A stretch of DNA of 64,000 bases from G965237725 sp965237725 (GCA_965237725.1 OZ250151.1:3038001-3102000); one strand, 5' to 3'; shown: positions 8,767 through 18,113, counted from the first letter of the stretch. A program made the numbers and translations. Notes: generated by a model from the letters alone, not told the origin.

Positions 8767-10296
8767 ATGAAACTATCTCCCGGTCTGCTCAAGCTCCAAC
8801 AACTAGAGTCCATCCTCGATGGCTGGCAAAAGATTACCCTGGATCGGAAATGCAAACCCAAAGTTAAGCAAGCCCACAGGATTGTGCTCAATGCGGCTCA
8901 GGGAGGTGATGCGGTTTATGGCGTCAATACCGGTTTTGGAAAACTGGCCAATACCCGGATTCCCGGCGAACAAACCGCAGTACTACAACGCAATCTGATT
9001 CTTTCCCATTGTTGTGGAGTTGGCCCAAATTTAAGTGACGACATCGTAAGACTGGTGATGGTGCTGAAGCTGGCATCCCTGGGTCGCGGTGCCTCCGGGG
9101 TGAGCTGGAAATTAATGTTACAACTGGAAAAGATGATCAATGCGCAGATTGTGCCACTGGTACCGGCAAAAGGCTCGGTGGGTGCTTCCGGGGATCTTGC
9201 CCCACTGGCACACATCACTGCTGCCATGATTGGTGAAGGTGAAGTTCATTATGGTGGTAGGACGGCCAGAGCTTCTACGGCGTTAAAAAAAGCCGGACTT
9301 GAGCCCTATCAGCTTGGTCCTAAAGAAGGCCTTGCTATGATTAACGGCACTCAGGTGTCCACGGCAATTGCATTGGCGGGTTTGTTTAGCGCATGGCGAT
9401 ACTGCCTGAGTGCGCTGGTAACCGGGGCCATTGCCAGCGATGCCATGATGGCTTCTACCGCGCCTTTCCGCGCAGAGATCCATGAATTACGCCATCACCA
9501 GGGCCAGGTGGATGCCGCACAAAGCCTGCGTGGGTTGCTCGACGGGTCGGCTATCCGTGAATCCCATCGGGATGATGATGAACGGGTGCAGGACCCGTAT
9601 TGTCTGCGATGCCAGCCCCAGGTCATGGGGGCGTGTATCGATCAGTTGCGACTGGTTGCCAATACCCTGGAAATCGAAGCCAATTCGGTTACCGATAATC
9701 CCCTGGTGATTGTTGAGAATGAATCCATTTTGTCCGGCGGGAATTTCCATGGGGAACCCGTGGCCTTTGCCGCTGATCAATGCGCTTTAGTTATTGCCGA
9801 AATCGGATCGATCACCGAGCGTCGCATCGCAACCATGGTGGATCCGGCGCTCAACTATGGATTACCCGCATTTCTTTCTCCTCAACCCGGATTGAATTCC
9901 GGGTTTATGGTAGCTGAAGTCACCGCTGCCGCGTTGATGTCAGAGAATAAACAAAAAGCAGCGCCGTGTTCAATCGATTCAACCCCAACCAGCGCCAATC
10001 AGGAAGACCATGTATCCATGTCCTGTCACGCTGCGTATCGATTGATTGAAATGAATAAGAATCTGGCAACCATTATTGCCATCGAGTTTTTAACCGGCAG
10101 CCAGGGGGTTGAATTCAGATCCCCGGTAAAAACCAGCAAGACTTTGCAAAAAGCGATTTCCCAATTACGAAATAAGGTTTCAAAGCTTGGCAATGATCGA
10201 TTCATGGCGAGAGATATCAACCAGGCAAACGAGTTGATCGAAAATGGAACTATACTCGGTGCTGTGGGTGCGAAAAATTTACCCAAATTGTCTTAA
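8767..10296 (+). CDS. hutH: Histidine ammonia-lyase
   Basis: A 509-residue HAL that converts L-histidine to trans-urocanate and ammonia. The MIO cofactor triad Ala-Ser-Gly lies in GSVGASGDLAPLAH (about 137-150). The catalytic Tyr segment YGVNTGFGKL is at about 51-60, and the QEDHVSM segment of histidine-specific lyases is near the C-terminus. Length is typical. It follows hutF by 26 bp, with no promoter evident between them. With hutU and hutI on the opposite strand, the window has four of the five steps of the HutF/HutG route. Confidence 0.97.
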   Translation: MKLSPGLLKLQQLESILDGWQKITLDRKCKPKVKQAHRIVLNAAQGGDAVYGVNTGFGKLANTRIPGEQTAVLQRNLILSHCCGVGPNLSDDIVRLVMVLKLASLGRGASGVSWKLMLQLEKMINAQIVPLVPAKGSVGASGDLAPLAHITAAMIGEGEVHYGGRTARASTALKKAGLEPYQLGPKEGLAMINGTQVSTAIALAGLFSAWRYCLSALVTGAIASDAMMASTAPFRAEIHELRHHQGQVDAAQSLRGLLDGSAIRESHRDDDERVQDPYCLRCQPQVMGACIDQLRLVANTLEIEANSVTDNPLVIVENESILSGGNFHGEPVAFAADQCALVIAEIGSITERRIATMVDPALNYGLPAFLSPQPGLNSGFMVAEVTAAALMSENKQKAAPCSIDSTPTSANQEDHVSMSCHAAYRLIEMNKNLATIIAIEFLTGSQGVEFRSPVKTSKTLQKAISQLRNKVSKLGNDRFMARDINQANELIENGTILGAVGAKNLPKLS

Positions 10297-10546
10297 GATG
10301 TAAAAGTTTAGACCCGATCATTCACTTATAAAATTACGACTAGATTTGATCTTACAATTTAAGGGAAAGCTGACGTTTTGACACTTCATAAAATCGTCGG
10401 CTAATTGCCCTTAAGAGACAGTCGCCTAAGTTAAATTTATCTTAAATTTGCCTGAATCGGGCATCGAAAAACCAATCAACATTAAGCGTACTAAGAATTT
10501 TTCCTTAGAATTTTCGGTCGACTCACAAACGATACCCTCATTCAAT

Positions 10547-10927
10547 TTAGTTATTGGGACATTGCCAAAAACTGCATCCAGTGGGTAAATCAGGTGACGT
10601 GTGTTCTATGAGTACCCCTTCGCATCCAATTGCTGCCGCTGCAACTGCGCTGGGAGCAACGGCGACAACTCTCACTTCTGTTTCCCCTCCTGTGCAATTG
10701 GCGGTGTTACGTAAGGTTACGAATGACGGACCGGTTCCGCCAGTCCAAGTAATACTTTGCACACCACCCACAGCTCCCGGCGTATTATAACAATCTGCCG
10801 GGACATCGCATAAACTGGTTTGCGCGTGGCTTGGTAATACCACTGAATCTACAACGGGTTTCGTCCAGGCTACGGGTGTTGAAACAACTAGCCCCTTTAA
10901 AACATTTCGACGTGTTTTCTTGTTCAT
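10547..10927 (-). CDS. Tat-exported small cysteine-rich protein, function unknown
   Basis: A 126-residue protein with a twin-arginine signal (MNKKTRRNVLKGL, then a short hydrophobic segment ending near LPSHAQTS). The mature part has about six Cys residues (SLC, ADC, ANC, IGC, TGC, WQC) and many small residues, consistent with a disulfide-bonded domain that would form in the periplasm. The TPVAWTKPVVDSVVLPSHAQ pattern is, from memory, a recurring leader in proteobacterial small secreted proteins. The gene stands alone, 250 bp from hutH and 222 bp from the next gene, with AT-rich flanks. No function can be assigned. Confidence 0.65.
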   Translation of the reverse strand: MNKKTRRNVLKGLVVSTPVAWTKPVVDSVVLPSHAQTSLCDVPADCYNTPGAVGGVQSITWTGGTGPSFVTLRNTANCTGGETEVRVVAVAPSAVAAAAIGCEGVLIEHTSPDLPTGCSFWQCPNN

Positions 10928-11132
10928 ATCGTAAATCTCCGATCAGCAGGTAAATGTCGGCTCAGAGTATAACTCGGCCCTTTTCCGAATTGCAATGAAC
11001 GGCAGCTTTTGAGAAAGTAGTTGTCTGATCAAATCAAAACTAATATTTCAAACTGCAAGATCAAGTTACGACATTTACACTTAAGTCATACGGATGTATG
11101 ATTTTCCAGGTAATGATTTTAGGCTCTACTCC

Positions 11133-11139
11133 AGGAGGT
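11133..11139 (+). promoter_or_regulatory. Strong Shine-Dalgarno for the dioxygenase at 11150
   Basis: AGGAGGT ends 10 bases before the ATG at 11150. It is a near-perfect anti-16S match, stronger than most start sites in this window, and fixes the start. Confidence 0.7.
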
Positions 11140-11149
11140 AGTGTAAACA

Positions 11150-11950
11150 ATGTCCACAAAGTTAAGCCCTGAGCAGATTAAGCAATATCACGAAAAAGGG
11201 TATCTGGTACCGGATTATCGTCTCCCCGACGAAACGCTCCAACGTATGCGAGTTGCTTATAACGAGTTGCTTAAAAATAATACGGGGATTGATTCAGATT
11301 TTATGCTTGGGCCCCACCTGGCAACTCCTGGGGCCCAGGGGGTTAAAGGTTCTAAACAATGGTTTGAATTTGCAATCCAGAAAGAATTAATCGACATTGC
11401 GCGACAGCTGATCGGTGATGATATTATTTTGTGGGGCACGACGATATTTGGCAAACCGGCAATAACCGGGAAAGGTACACCCTGGCATCAGGATGGTGAT
11501 TACTATCCCATTCGGCCATTGGAAACCATGTCAATCTGGATTGCGCTGGATGATGTTACCGAAGAAAACGGACCCATGCAGTTTATTCCGGGTTCCCATC
11601 GGGATAAAAACAATTATTCTCATCATCGCGAAGAAAAGCCCGGTATGACCCTGTTTGATGTTTGTGATTCGGAGCATTTTGATGAAGCTTCGGCAGAAGA
11701 TTTAATTATCCAGGCAGGCCAGGTTTCCTACCATGATGTTTATATGATCCACGGCTCAAAACCCAATCATACCGAACACCGCAGGGCAGCGTTCATCGTT
11801 CGACTGATGCCCGCAACCAGCCACTATGACCATAAATTGGGTGAGTCGATGGGGCGGAAAAACGCTGCACATGACTATGGACGACGGCCGTTATTTCTGG
11901 TCAGTGGTAAAGACGTTTGCGGGAAAAACGATTTTACTATTGGACATTAA
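11150..11950 (+). CDS. Phytanoyl-CoA dioxygenase (PhyH) family protein
   Basis: A 266-residue Fe(II)/2-oxoglutarate oxygenase of the PhyH family; members hydroxylate small molecules with release of CO2 and succinate. The iron triad is visible: H113 and D115 in TPWHQDGDYY, and a distal His near 201 in MIHGSKPN. An Arg pair about ten residues later (EHRRAAF) should bind 2-oxoglutarate. The ENGPMQFIPGSH segment is typical of the fold. A strong SD sits upstream and the gene appears monocistronic, 38 bp before a DUF1801 gene. The substrate is unknown. Confidence 0.88.
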   Translation: MSTKLSPEQIKQYHEKGYLVPDYRLPDETLQRMRVAYNELLKNNTGIDSDFMLGPHLATPGAQGVKGSKQWFEFAIQKELIDIARQLIGDDIILWGTTIFGKPAITGKGTPWHQDGDYYPIRPLETMSIWIALDDVTEENGPMQFIPGSHRDKNNYSHHREEKPGMTLFDVCDSEHFDEASAEDLIIQAGQVSYHDVYMIHGSKPNHTEHRRAAFIVRLMPATSHYDHKLGESMGRKNAAHDYGRRPLFLVSGKDVCGKNDFTIGH

Positions 11951-11988
11951 TCGGATCAGGACCTAATCTGAGATTGCAGAATCGATAA

Positions 11989-12411
11989 GTGGCGGAGCTT
12001 AAGACAAAGGTGAACAACCAAAGTGTTTCAGCATTTATTAAAACTGTGCCCGATTCGGTGAAGCAAAAGGATTGCAATACACTGAAAACGATGATGAGCA
12101 AGATAACGGGCAAGCGGGCAAAAATGTGGGGTGATTCAATTGTCGGCTTTGGAAGATATCACTATAAATATAGTAGCGGACGGGAAGGGGATTGTTTAAT
12201 TACAGGATTTTCACCGCGAAAACAAAATCTGACAATTTATATTATACCAGGGTTCTCGAACTACCAGAAACAGCTAGGGAAACTGGGCAAGCACAAGCAC
12301 AGTAAATCCTGTTTGTATGTCAAAAAACTGGAAGATCTGAACCTTGATATTTTGGAAGAAATTATTGCAGATTCAGTCGTCTATTTGGAAAAAAACTATG
12401 TTTGTAATTAG
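11989..12411 (+). CDS. DUF1801 domain-containing protein
   Basis: A 140-residue protein of the DUF1801 (YdhG-like) fold. Recognisable features are the N-terminal helix ending in LKTMMSKITGKRAKMWGDSIVGFG and the strand segment LTIYIIPGFSNY. The start is a GTG 38 bp after the PhyH stop. Its TAG overlaps the TAA of the convergent gene below in a shared TTAG (12408-12411). The biochemical role of DUF1801 is not established. Confidence 0.75.
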   Translation: MAELKTKVNNQSVSAFIKTVPDSVKQKDCNTLKTMMSKITGKRAKMWGDSIVGFGRYHYKYSSGREGDCLITGFSPRKQNLTIYIIPGFSNYQKQLGKLGKHKHSKSCLYVKKLEDLNLDILEEIIADSVVYLEKNYVCN

Positions 12412-13283
12412 TATGGTTTGGAATTCAAACCAGTGAAGAGAGTTCGAATTCTGCGTTCTTCATAAACCGCTTCGGTGTCTAGCAAACCATCTAATCCAAA
12501 CATTCCAGACTCGATTTGATCAATGTATAGTTGTTGGATAAACGACCAGGTTGAATTTGATAGCTTGCTTCGTTTGTCCTGGAGCTTGAATAAAATATTA
12601 TTTCGTTTCGAGTAGAGATATTTTAGCCATTCCCGATCCACATCTTCCTTGTTAATCTCATTCTCAATGATAGAAACTAATTCCAGGGCAATACTATCGG
12701 AATCGGACCCATGGAGCTCAAAATAAGCCAATAATAATTCTATCGCCTGACTGCTCTTACCAGAAAATATCAATACATTTGCTTCTGCAATTGGGTCGGC
12801 TGAGCTAGTTATGTATGAACTCGAATCGAGTCCTATGCGGTCCTCAGGCTCCTCTTCCTCCTCCTCCTCGTATTTGTCGAGTATCTTGTCAATTGATTCA
12901 AGGGATTTAAAAAACTCTTTTTGGTTAGAAAAATCTGGGTCAATTGTGACTTGTTCTTCAACTGAATTAATATTCAATTCATAGATTTCTTCGTCAGAAG
13001 TAAAGTTTTGGATATAGGTCGATTCGTCTACAGGACGGCGAAATTTGAACATTGGAAGGATAAGAAGACCGATTCCACAAAGCGCAAACGCAATGGGTAA
13101 GGCTTCGATTGCAAATTCCATAGCACTCAAGTTCCCATCAAAAATTGATGTGGAAACTAGCAAGATACCTACACTGGCAAACAGTGCGATACCCAGGGAA
13201 ATTGTAGAACCATTTTTTATTGTCACCGTGACGACCTCCGACGTCGCCCCTTCTTTAGCACCAACACCTCTTTCTTTTTTCAC
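12408..13283 (-). CDS. Two-TM membrane protein with acidic linker and FimV-like C-terminal segment
   Basis: A 291-residue protein starting at a GTG. Two hydrophobic segments (about residues 28-48 and 58-80) are followed by an acidic linker containing a run of Glu near 145. The segment DPIAEANVLIFSGKSSQAIE (about 175-195) resembles the DPLAEA..YGR..QA.ELL repeat seen in FimV-type C-terminal domains. This suggests a membrane-anchored protein with a helical protein-interaction domain in the cytoplasm. It converges on the DUF1801 gene with a 4-base overlap. Function is unknown; the FimV resemblance is short and tentative. Confidence 0.6.
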   Translation of the reverse strand: MKKERGVGAKEGATSEVVTVTIKNGSTISLGIALFASVGILLVSTSIFDGNLSAMEFAIEALPIAFALCGIGLLILPMFKFRRPVDESTYIQNFTSDEEIYELNINSVEEQVTIDPDFSNQKEFFKSLESIDKILDKYEEEEEEEPEDRIGLDSSSYITSSADPIAEANVLIFSGKSSQAIELLLAYFELHGSDSDSIALELVSIIENEINKEDVDREWLKYLYSKRNNILFKLQDKRSKLSNSTWSFIQQLYIDQIESGMFGLDGLLDTEAVYEERRIRTLFTGLNSKPY

Positions 13284-13660
13284 TACGGCAAACTTATTAT
13301 CAGGTCGTTAAATAGTCAAAATAATCCGACGAACGGTAGTAAATCACTGATAAAAGGGCATTTTTAAGGAAAACATGCCTTAACTGAACGAATTCACTTC
13401 AAGGGGAACAATGAAAATAATGGGTGCTTTCGATCCCATCCAGGCAGATAAAGAAGTGGTTTAAACCGGCTAGTATTCTGTTTCGGTGAAAAATTGCCTA
13501 AATGCCAAAGCATTTATGTAGTGAAAAATAATGTATGTGCAAAAGCCGTGATAATTTATTGGCTCCAGTCCTTTGCAATATTAGGTTTAAAATCCCGATC
13601 AATTTATAATCATTTCCGGGTCGATCCCTTTTGTGATGGGAGGAGCTGCTAAATTGCAAA
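13284..13660. other. Gene-poor interval with one possible micro-ORF
   Basis: This 377-bp gap holds no conserved gene that I recognise. The only candidate is a 17-codon ORF at 13411-13464 (MKIMGAFDPIQADKEVV) behind an AAGGGGAA, which may be chance. A short inverted repeat AAATGC/GCATTT lies near 13500-13516. Part of the gap must hold the promoter of the gene starting at 13283. Confidence 0.4.
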
Positions 13661-13924
13661 TTACCAAATCTGTTCTCCGGTTTCTTCCTTACGTCGTTGA
13701 GCGATTAATTCCAGCACCGAAAGCTTTTGTTCCCGGGACATGATGATCCATTCGCGGATTTCATCTGCATTTCGGTAACATCCCCGACAAAATGGTTCGC
13801 CGTCGAATCGGCAAACGGACAAACACGGAGAAGGTACTGTGGTGTCCAGCTTTAGGGGTTTACGCGGCCCGCGGCGTCGGTTACCTCGCGGGATTGATCT
13901 GCGTCCGGGGTTTGATTCAGTCAT
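13661..13924 (-). CDS. DUF1289 domain-containing protein
   Basis: An 87-residue protein with the DUF1289 core: SPCLSVCRFDGEPFCRGCYR followed by an R-E-W helix. The four Cys (C-x3-C...C-x2-C) are the family signature and may bind a metal. A basic N-terminus (RRSIPRGNRRRGPRK) precedes it. The gene starts 12 bp after the sulfatase stop on the same strand, so the two are probably co-transcribed. The function of the family is unknown. Confidence 0.82.
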   Translation of the reverse strand: MTESNPGRRSIPRGNRRRGPRKPLKLDTTVPSPCLSVCRFDGEPFCRGCYRNADEIREWIIMSREQKLSVLELIAQRRKEETGEQIW

Positions 13925-13936
13925 GGCAATATTGAT

Positions 13937-15355
13937 TCAGCTGGTCTCTTCAGAAAGTGGCGTGAAGTCGAAATATAGCGCCATTTTCTCTTTTATGCCT
14001 TCTACACCGCCGAAGTTTTCAATCAATTTGGCCTGATCGGCAAAGGCCTGGTCGTTTACAAGATCAGGGTCGAGAAATTTTCGTAGCTGTTGTTCTCCCA
14101 AAGCACAAATAGCCTGATGATCTGAAGACGTCCCCAGATCCATTTGTTCCTGGGGATCATCTACCAGGTTAAACAATTGAGGATCGAAGCCAGGATAATG
14201 GATGTATTTCCATTTCCCCCATCGCAGCATGTAATAACCGGTTATTGACCAGCCGTCGTGATACTGACTCAGAATACATCGGTCTGGTCGCTGCTGCTCG
14301 CTTAAACTTGCCAATGACTCACCATCGAGATCAATGTCTACGGCCTGGCAATTATGATCAGCGTATAACATCGGAGGAATGTCCAGCAGGGTAACCGGGG
14401 TGGTGCAAACTTTGTTCTTGGCAATCCCAGGGCCACTCAGTATCATGGGAATCCCTGCTGAATCTTCGTACATTAGCATCTTGGTCCATGCGCCATGATT
14501 GCCCAGCATTTCTCCGTGGTCGGCGGTGAATACGACCCGGGTTTGATCAGCCAGTCTATTATGATTCAGACAAGCCATGATCTGACCTACCATGTCATCA
14601 ACATAGCTACATAAACCGTAATAAGCTGCCCGGGCTATTCTGATCTTTTCCTCATCAAAGTGTTTGTCATAACCGCTGGCTGCCATCAATTTTTTTACTA
14701 CCGGGTGGTCGGGCCGCTGGGAAGTTTCATAGCAATAGGGCATATCCACGGTTTCTGGATCGTATAGATCGTAAAATTGATCGGGTGCGACCAATGGATA
14801 ATGGGGGCTGACAAAAGAGACAAATAACACCCAGGGTTTTTCCGGCGCATCACTCAACCAATCACAGGCACGCTCACAAATTCGACCATCATACTGGTTG
14901 TATTGGCTTTTTCCGCCACCGATATTGCCGGAATAGCCAGTGGAATCGAAAGGCAAGGGATCTTTTCGTAGCAGGCCGGGGACCCAGCCTTCGCCATCGG
15001 CAACGTGTAACGCTAGTAGTTCGGGATCGAAACCATTGTCATCCTCGGATGATCGAAAGTGAAGTTTTCCAATGGACGCAACAGTTGATCCATTTTCACG
15101 CAGATGATGCCCCCACCCATTAGGATTACCCGAATACGGTTCTGCACTGGACCAGCTGCCTACCTTGTCTACATGCCGACCAGCCTGAAACGCTGCCCGA
15201 GCCGGTACACACATGGGTGATGGTGTATAAGCGTTTTCAAAACGCACACCGTCCTGGGCAAGTTTGTCCAGATTCGGCGTTTTAACTAATTTATGACCAG
15301 CGCAGGATAAGGCCCCAGGCATAAATTCATCGGCCATAATTATTACATGATTCAT
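13937..15355 (-). CDS. Sulfatase, choline-sulfatase-like
   Basis: A 472-residue type I sulfatase. The formylglycine motif CVPAR, with the modified Cys near residue 49, fits C-x-P-x-R. N-terminal NHVIIMADE and the VKTPNLDKLAQDGVRFENAY segment, plus FTADHGEMLGNHGAWTKM, resemble BetC-type choline sulfatases, which release choline from choline-O-sulfate. No signal peptide is visible, which agrees with cytoplasmic BetC and disagrees with exported polysaccharide sulfatases. A choline or other sulfated-osmolyte substrate is inference. It is followed by the DUF1289 gene 12 bp away. Formylglycine maturation enzymes are not in the window. Confidence 0.85.
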   Translation of the reverse strand: MNHVIIMADEFMPGALSCAGHKLVKTPNLDKLAQDGVRFENAYTPSPMCVPARAAFQAGRHVDKVGSWSSAEPYSGNPNGWGHHLRENGSTVASIGKLHFRSSEDDNGFDPELLALHVADGEGWVPGLLRKDPLPFDSTGYSGNIGGGKSQYNQYDGRICERACDWLSDAPEKPWVLFVSFVSPHYPLVAPDQFYDLYDPETVDMPYCYETSQRPDHPVVKKLMAASGYDKHFDEEKIRIARAAYYGLCSYVDDMVGQIMACLNHNRLADQTRVVFTADHGEMLGNHGAWTKMLMYEDSAGIPMILSGPGIAKNKVCTTPVTLLDIPPMLYADHNCQAVDIDLDGESLASLSEQQRPDRCILSQYHDGWSITGYYMLRWGKWKYIHYPGFDPQLFNLVDDPQEQMDLGTSSDHQAICALGEQQLRKFLDPDLVNDQAFADQAKLIENFGGVEGIKEKMALYFDFTPLSEETS

Positions 15356-15435
15356 CTTTTAAGTATAAAACCCTCAATCGCTATAGGAGATAGGTGAGGC
15401 TGGCTGCGGTTAAATTCAACCCGAAGAGTACAGAC

Positions 15436-15861
15436 CTAGTTTAGATGAAATACCTGGGTAACGATGACAATTATTAATAGTATGAAAGTCTGGGTGGCGT
15501 TGATAATGACACTTTGTTTGTGCAGGGATTTATAAAGCGCCTTATCCTGAGGAGAATCGCTGGCTAACCACTGATCCTTGGCTGTCCTGATTTTGGGCGC
15601 CAGAATTTGTCGACTATATGCAAACCCCAGCAAAACCACAAACAGCAAAATTGCGGTGTAGGATCCGGCAATAATTGCTGATACCGTTGCCAGCGCGGAA
15701 ACTACGATGCCCCATAAATAGTATTTTGGAAATACATTTTTGGTGAATTTGAGTGCTTCTTCCGCGTCCAGGCTTTTAAATATCGAGGGCGCAACAATGG
15801 CGACAAAAAACAGCATTGACCCAAGCAAAATTGTTGTGAACAATGTAGTTAAACTCAACAT
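15436..15861 (-). CDS. DUF4149/TMEM205-like membrane protein
   Basis: A 141-residue integral membrane protein with about four hydrophobic segments: residues 3-27, 48-66, 68-85 and 118-138. The pattern of an N-terminal membrane helix with VAPSIFKSL, a central pair, and a loop before the last helix matches the DUF4149 family as I remember it. It is flanked by short spacers and has its own strand-matched neighbours, but no clear operon. No function is known. Confidence 0.65.
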   Translation of the reverse strand: MLSLTTLFTTILLGSMLFFVAIVAPSIFKSLDAEEALKFTKNVFPKYYLWGIVVSALATVSAIIAGSYTAILLFVVLLGFAYSRQILAPKIRTAKDQWLASDSPQDKALYKSLHKQSVIINATQTFILLIIVIVTQVFHLN

Positions 15862-16041
15862 GATTTATATATTAAAGTGATTGTTTATTCGGCATTATAC
15901 GTCAGAGAAACGGGACGAAAAGATTAAAACCTTGATGTTTTAATTTCTGAAAGTTGAGGGTAAATTGTTGAACTTACAAATATCTTATTGATTTATATGC
16001 AAAAGATGGTTTTTAAGCGAGAGCGGACAATCAATAAGATT

Positions 16042-16434
16042 TTAAATTCCTGCAGCAAACGCCGCGGTATCCGCAAATACATCGTATCCGGAGATTTTAC
16101 CATTGCTCACGGTAAATAGATTAACCATACTGCCGTGGACCACATAACCGCTGTTGATATATTCCCATTTCCCCTCGCATATATTGACCAATTTGTTTCC
16201 ATCAACCACGGTGTCAACTATGGAAACCTCAATAATATTGAGGTTTGCCTTAATCAGAGAAAAGAATCGATCAAACCCGTCAATACCGATAAATTTTCCG
16301 GACCAGGGGAACTGGTCGGATTGAGAGTGGTAGTTTATGACAATGTCATCGCATAGCAGCTTAAGCAGGTTTTTCCTGTCCCGGGCTTTCAGCAAAACAT
16401 AGTACTGATCGACAATTTGTTTTGTTGTGCTCAC
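16042..16434 (-). CDS. NTF2-like/SnoaL-like protein
   Basis: A 130-residue protein with the cone-shaped NTF2 fold pattern: N-terminal helix IVDQYYVLLKARDRKNLLKLL, then strands with DDIVINYH and the FFSLI helix. Family members act as small isomerases, hydratases or polyketide cyclases, or only bind ligands. It sits 11 bp after the amidotransferase stop on the same strand, as the last gene of a PhyH-amidotransferase-NTF2 operon. The ligand is unknown. Confidence 0.75.
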   Translation of the reverse strand: MSTTKQIVDQYYVLLKARDRKNLLKLLCDDIVINYHSQSDQFPWSGKFIGIDGFDRFFSLIKANLNIIEVSIVDTVVDGNKLVNICEGKWEYINSGYVVHGSMVNLFTVSNGKISGYDVFADTAAFAAGI

Positions 16435-16445
16435 TTAGAAGATCA

Positions 16446-17171
16446 CTAATTGGGCTCGGGGTGTTGATGATTAGGGACGGCATGACCGAATATTTTCTCG
16501 AGAAAGTTGTAAAACCATTTCCCCTGGATCAGGTCAGCAGCCTCTATAACCGCATTTTGTTGTTCTCGGGTTTGTGACCCAGGGCGATCAAAGAACGCCC
16601 AGTCGGAATCTTGCCAGCGTTGAAAAATTTTCGTAGTGACTTCGGGATGAAATTGCAATGCAAAAACGTTATCCTTGTAACGAAAGGCCTGGTTTGGAAA
16701 ATTCTCCCCAGTGGCCAGCAGTTCAGCATCTTTGGGTAGTTCGAAGTGCTCGTAGTGAGCCTCGGTTACCCGCATTTTTTGATCAAACCACGAAGATCCA
16801 TTTGCCGTGGGCGTGATTTCATAATAGCCAAATTCACACAGCCCATCTTTGTGGGGACCGACCTTTGCCCCCAGGGCATGGGCAATCAATTGGGCACCGA
16901 GACAAATACCAATTAACGGTAAATTCTGTTCCATGGCATTTTTTATCCACTGGATCTCGAGCTCGAGAAAAGGAAATTGATCTAGTTCGGTAACATTCTG
17001 GGCACCGCCGTAAATTACCGCCCCTATGGTATCCGCATCAATTTCGGGAAGTTGATCTCCTTCAAATGGGCAACGTAAATCCAGGTCAAACCCCATTTCC
17101 CCCAAACGAAGGGTAACCAGGTCATCCCGGGGATTGTCATGATGATCGATTAAAATTATTTTATTGGCCAT
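16446..17171 (-). CDS. Class I glutamine amidotransferase-like protein
   Basis: A 241-residue stand-alone class I glutamine amidotransferase. The nucleophile elbow GICLGAQLIAHALGA contains Cys near residue 90, and LQFHPEVT supplies the His and Glu (about 175 and 177), so the catalytic triad is complete. This subfamily resembles GMP-synthase-like and gamma-glutamyl hydrolase-like proteins that process small gamma-glutamyl compounds. It lies between a PhyH gene (16 bp) and an NTF2-like gene (11 bp) in one operon. The substrate is unknown. Confidence 0.85.
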   Translation of the reverse strand: MANKIILIDHHDNPRDDLVTLRLGEMGFDLDLRCPFEGDQLPEIDADTIGAVIYGGAQNVTELDQFPFLELEIQWIKNAMEQNLPLIGICLGAQLIAHALGAKVGPHKDGLCEFGYYEITPTANGSSWFDQKMRVTEAHYEHFELPKDAELLATGENFPNQAFRYKDNVFALQFHPEVTTKIFQRWQDSDWAFFDRPGSQTREQQNAVIEAADLIQGKWFYNFLEKIFGHAVPNHQHPEPN

Positions 17172-17187
17172 TGCTCAGAAATATTAT

Positions 17188-18015
17188 CTAGGCCGCCCAG
17201 AGTAATGGAAAGCTCGGATGGTCCATGGGGTCGCCATGAGATAACCTGACTTCCGGAAAAGGTGGCGAAGTGTCCCATGGTCGTATTGCAAACCGGGCAT
17301 CATCTCCCAACCAGCGCGTAGAAAATCCACGACGTCGGGTTTTCAGACCCGTGGTGGGTGGTGCACCATGAATGGTCCGCATGTGAAAGACGATACAATC
17401 ACCAGGCTCAAGTTGCCACGATAGAATTTCCAGATTGTCTCTATCGTTATCAATATCGGGAATGGTTTCAAATCCTTCGATTCCTTTGCCGTAATTTTCG
17501 CTGGTTAAAAACAGGCGGGGATAATACAGCATTCCACTATTATGAGATCCGGCGATAAATTCTGGACAGGCCTGTAGTGGAACCGGATCCAGAGGCAGCC
17601 AGATCGAACAGGTCTGATCTCCGTCCACACCATAATAGGGCATGTCGTGATGCCAGGGCGTGGCTTCCTTTGTTCCTGGCTCCTTGATCAAAACGTGTTC
17701 GTGATAAATCTTTGATGTTGTTGATTGCATCATTATCCCTGAGATTTTGGCAACCGGGGAATCTTCCAGAAAGCGGCGGTATTCTTCGATGTGTTGCCAA
17801 TTGCAATAGTCATCGTAAAATCCGCCGGGTTCCCCAGGTTTGGTATATACCGTTGAAAAAGGTCCGGGATTTTCGAAGTTTTTTTCAACCCCACGAGCCA
17901 GTGAATCCAGCCAGTGAAGATCAAATAATCCACGCAGGCAAATGGCGCCGTCCCGTGCATATTCGGAAATTTCCTCCGTAGAGATCGAAACTTCGGTGTT
18001 TGCAGTGTCTTTCAT
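17188..18015 (-). CDS. Phytanoyl-CoA dioxygenase (PhyH) family protein
   Basis: A 275-residue Fe(II)/2OG oxygenase. The iron ligands are H122 and D124 in TPWHHDMPYYGVDG and a distal His near 216 in RTIHGAPP. The Arg cluster KTRRRGFSTRW should bind 2-oxoglutarate. It belongs to the same subfamily as the PhyH at 40140: both start with a ..DGxIxLRGxxDxxWLxxLA segment, carry PWHxDxxYxxVDG, and end with RRRxxxxRWxGDxA. It heads the operon with an amidotransferase and an NTF2-like protein. A MITE copy lies about 100 bp upstream. The substrate is unknown. Confidence 0.88.
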   Translation of the reverse strand: MKDTANTEVSISTEEISEYARDGAICLRGLFDLHWLDSLARGVEKNFENPGPFSTVYTKPGEPGGFYDDYCNWQHIEEYRRFLEDSPVAKISGIMMQSTTSKIYHEHVLIKEPGTKEATPWHHDMPYYGVDGDQTCSIWLPLDPVPLQACPEFIAGSHNSGMLYYPRLFLTSENYGKGIEGFETIPDIDNDRDNLEILSWQLEPGDCIVFHMRTIHGAPPTTGLKTRRRGFSTRWLGDDARFAIRPWDTSPPFPEVRLSHGDPMDHPSFPLLWAA

Positions 18016-18113
18016 TAATTACCTGTAAATATTCGTTGAAGGTCAACCCTAATATAATGGCCAAGTATTATCTATTGCTTCACAATGGGGTACAAGCAGA
18101 GTGTCACCAATTT

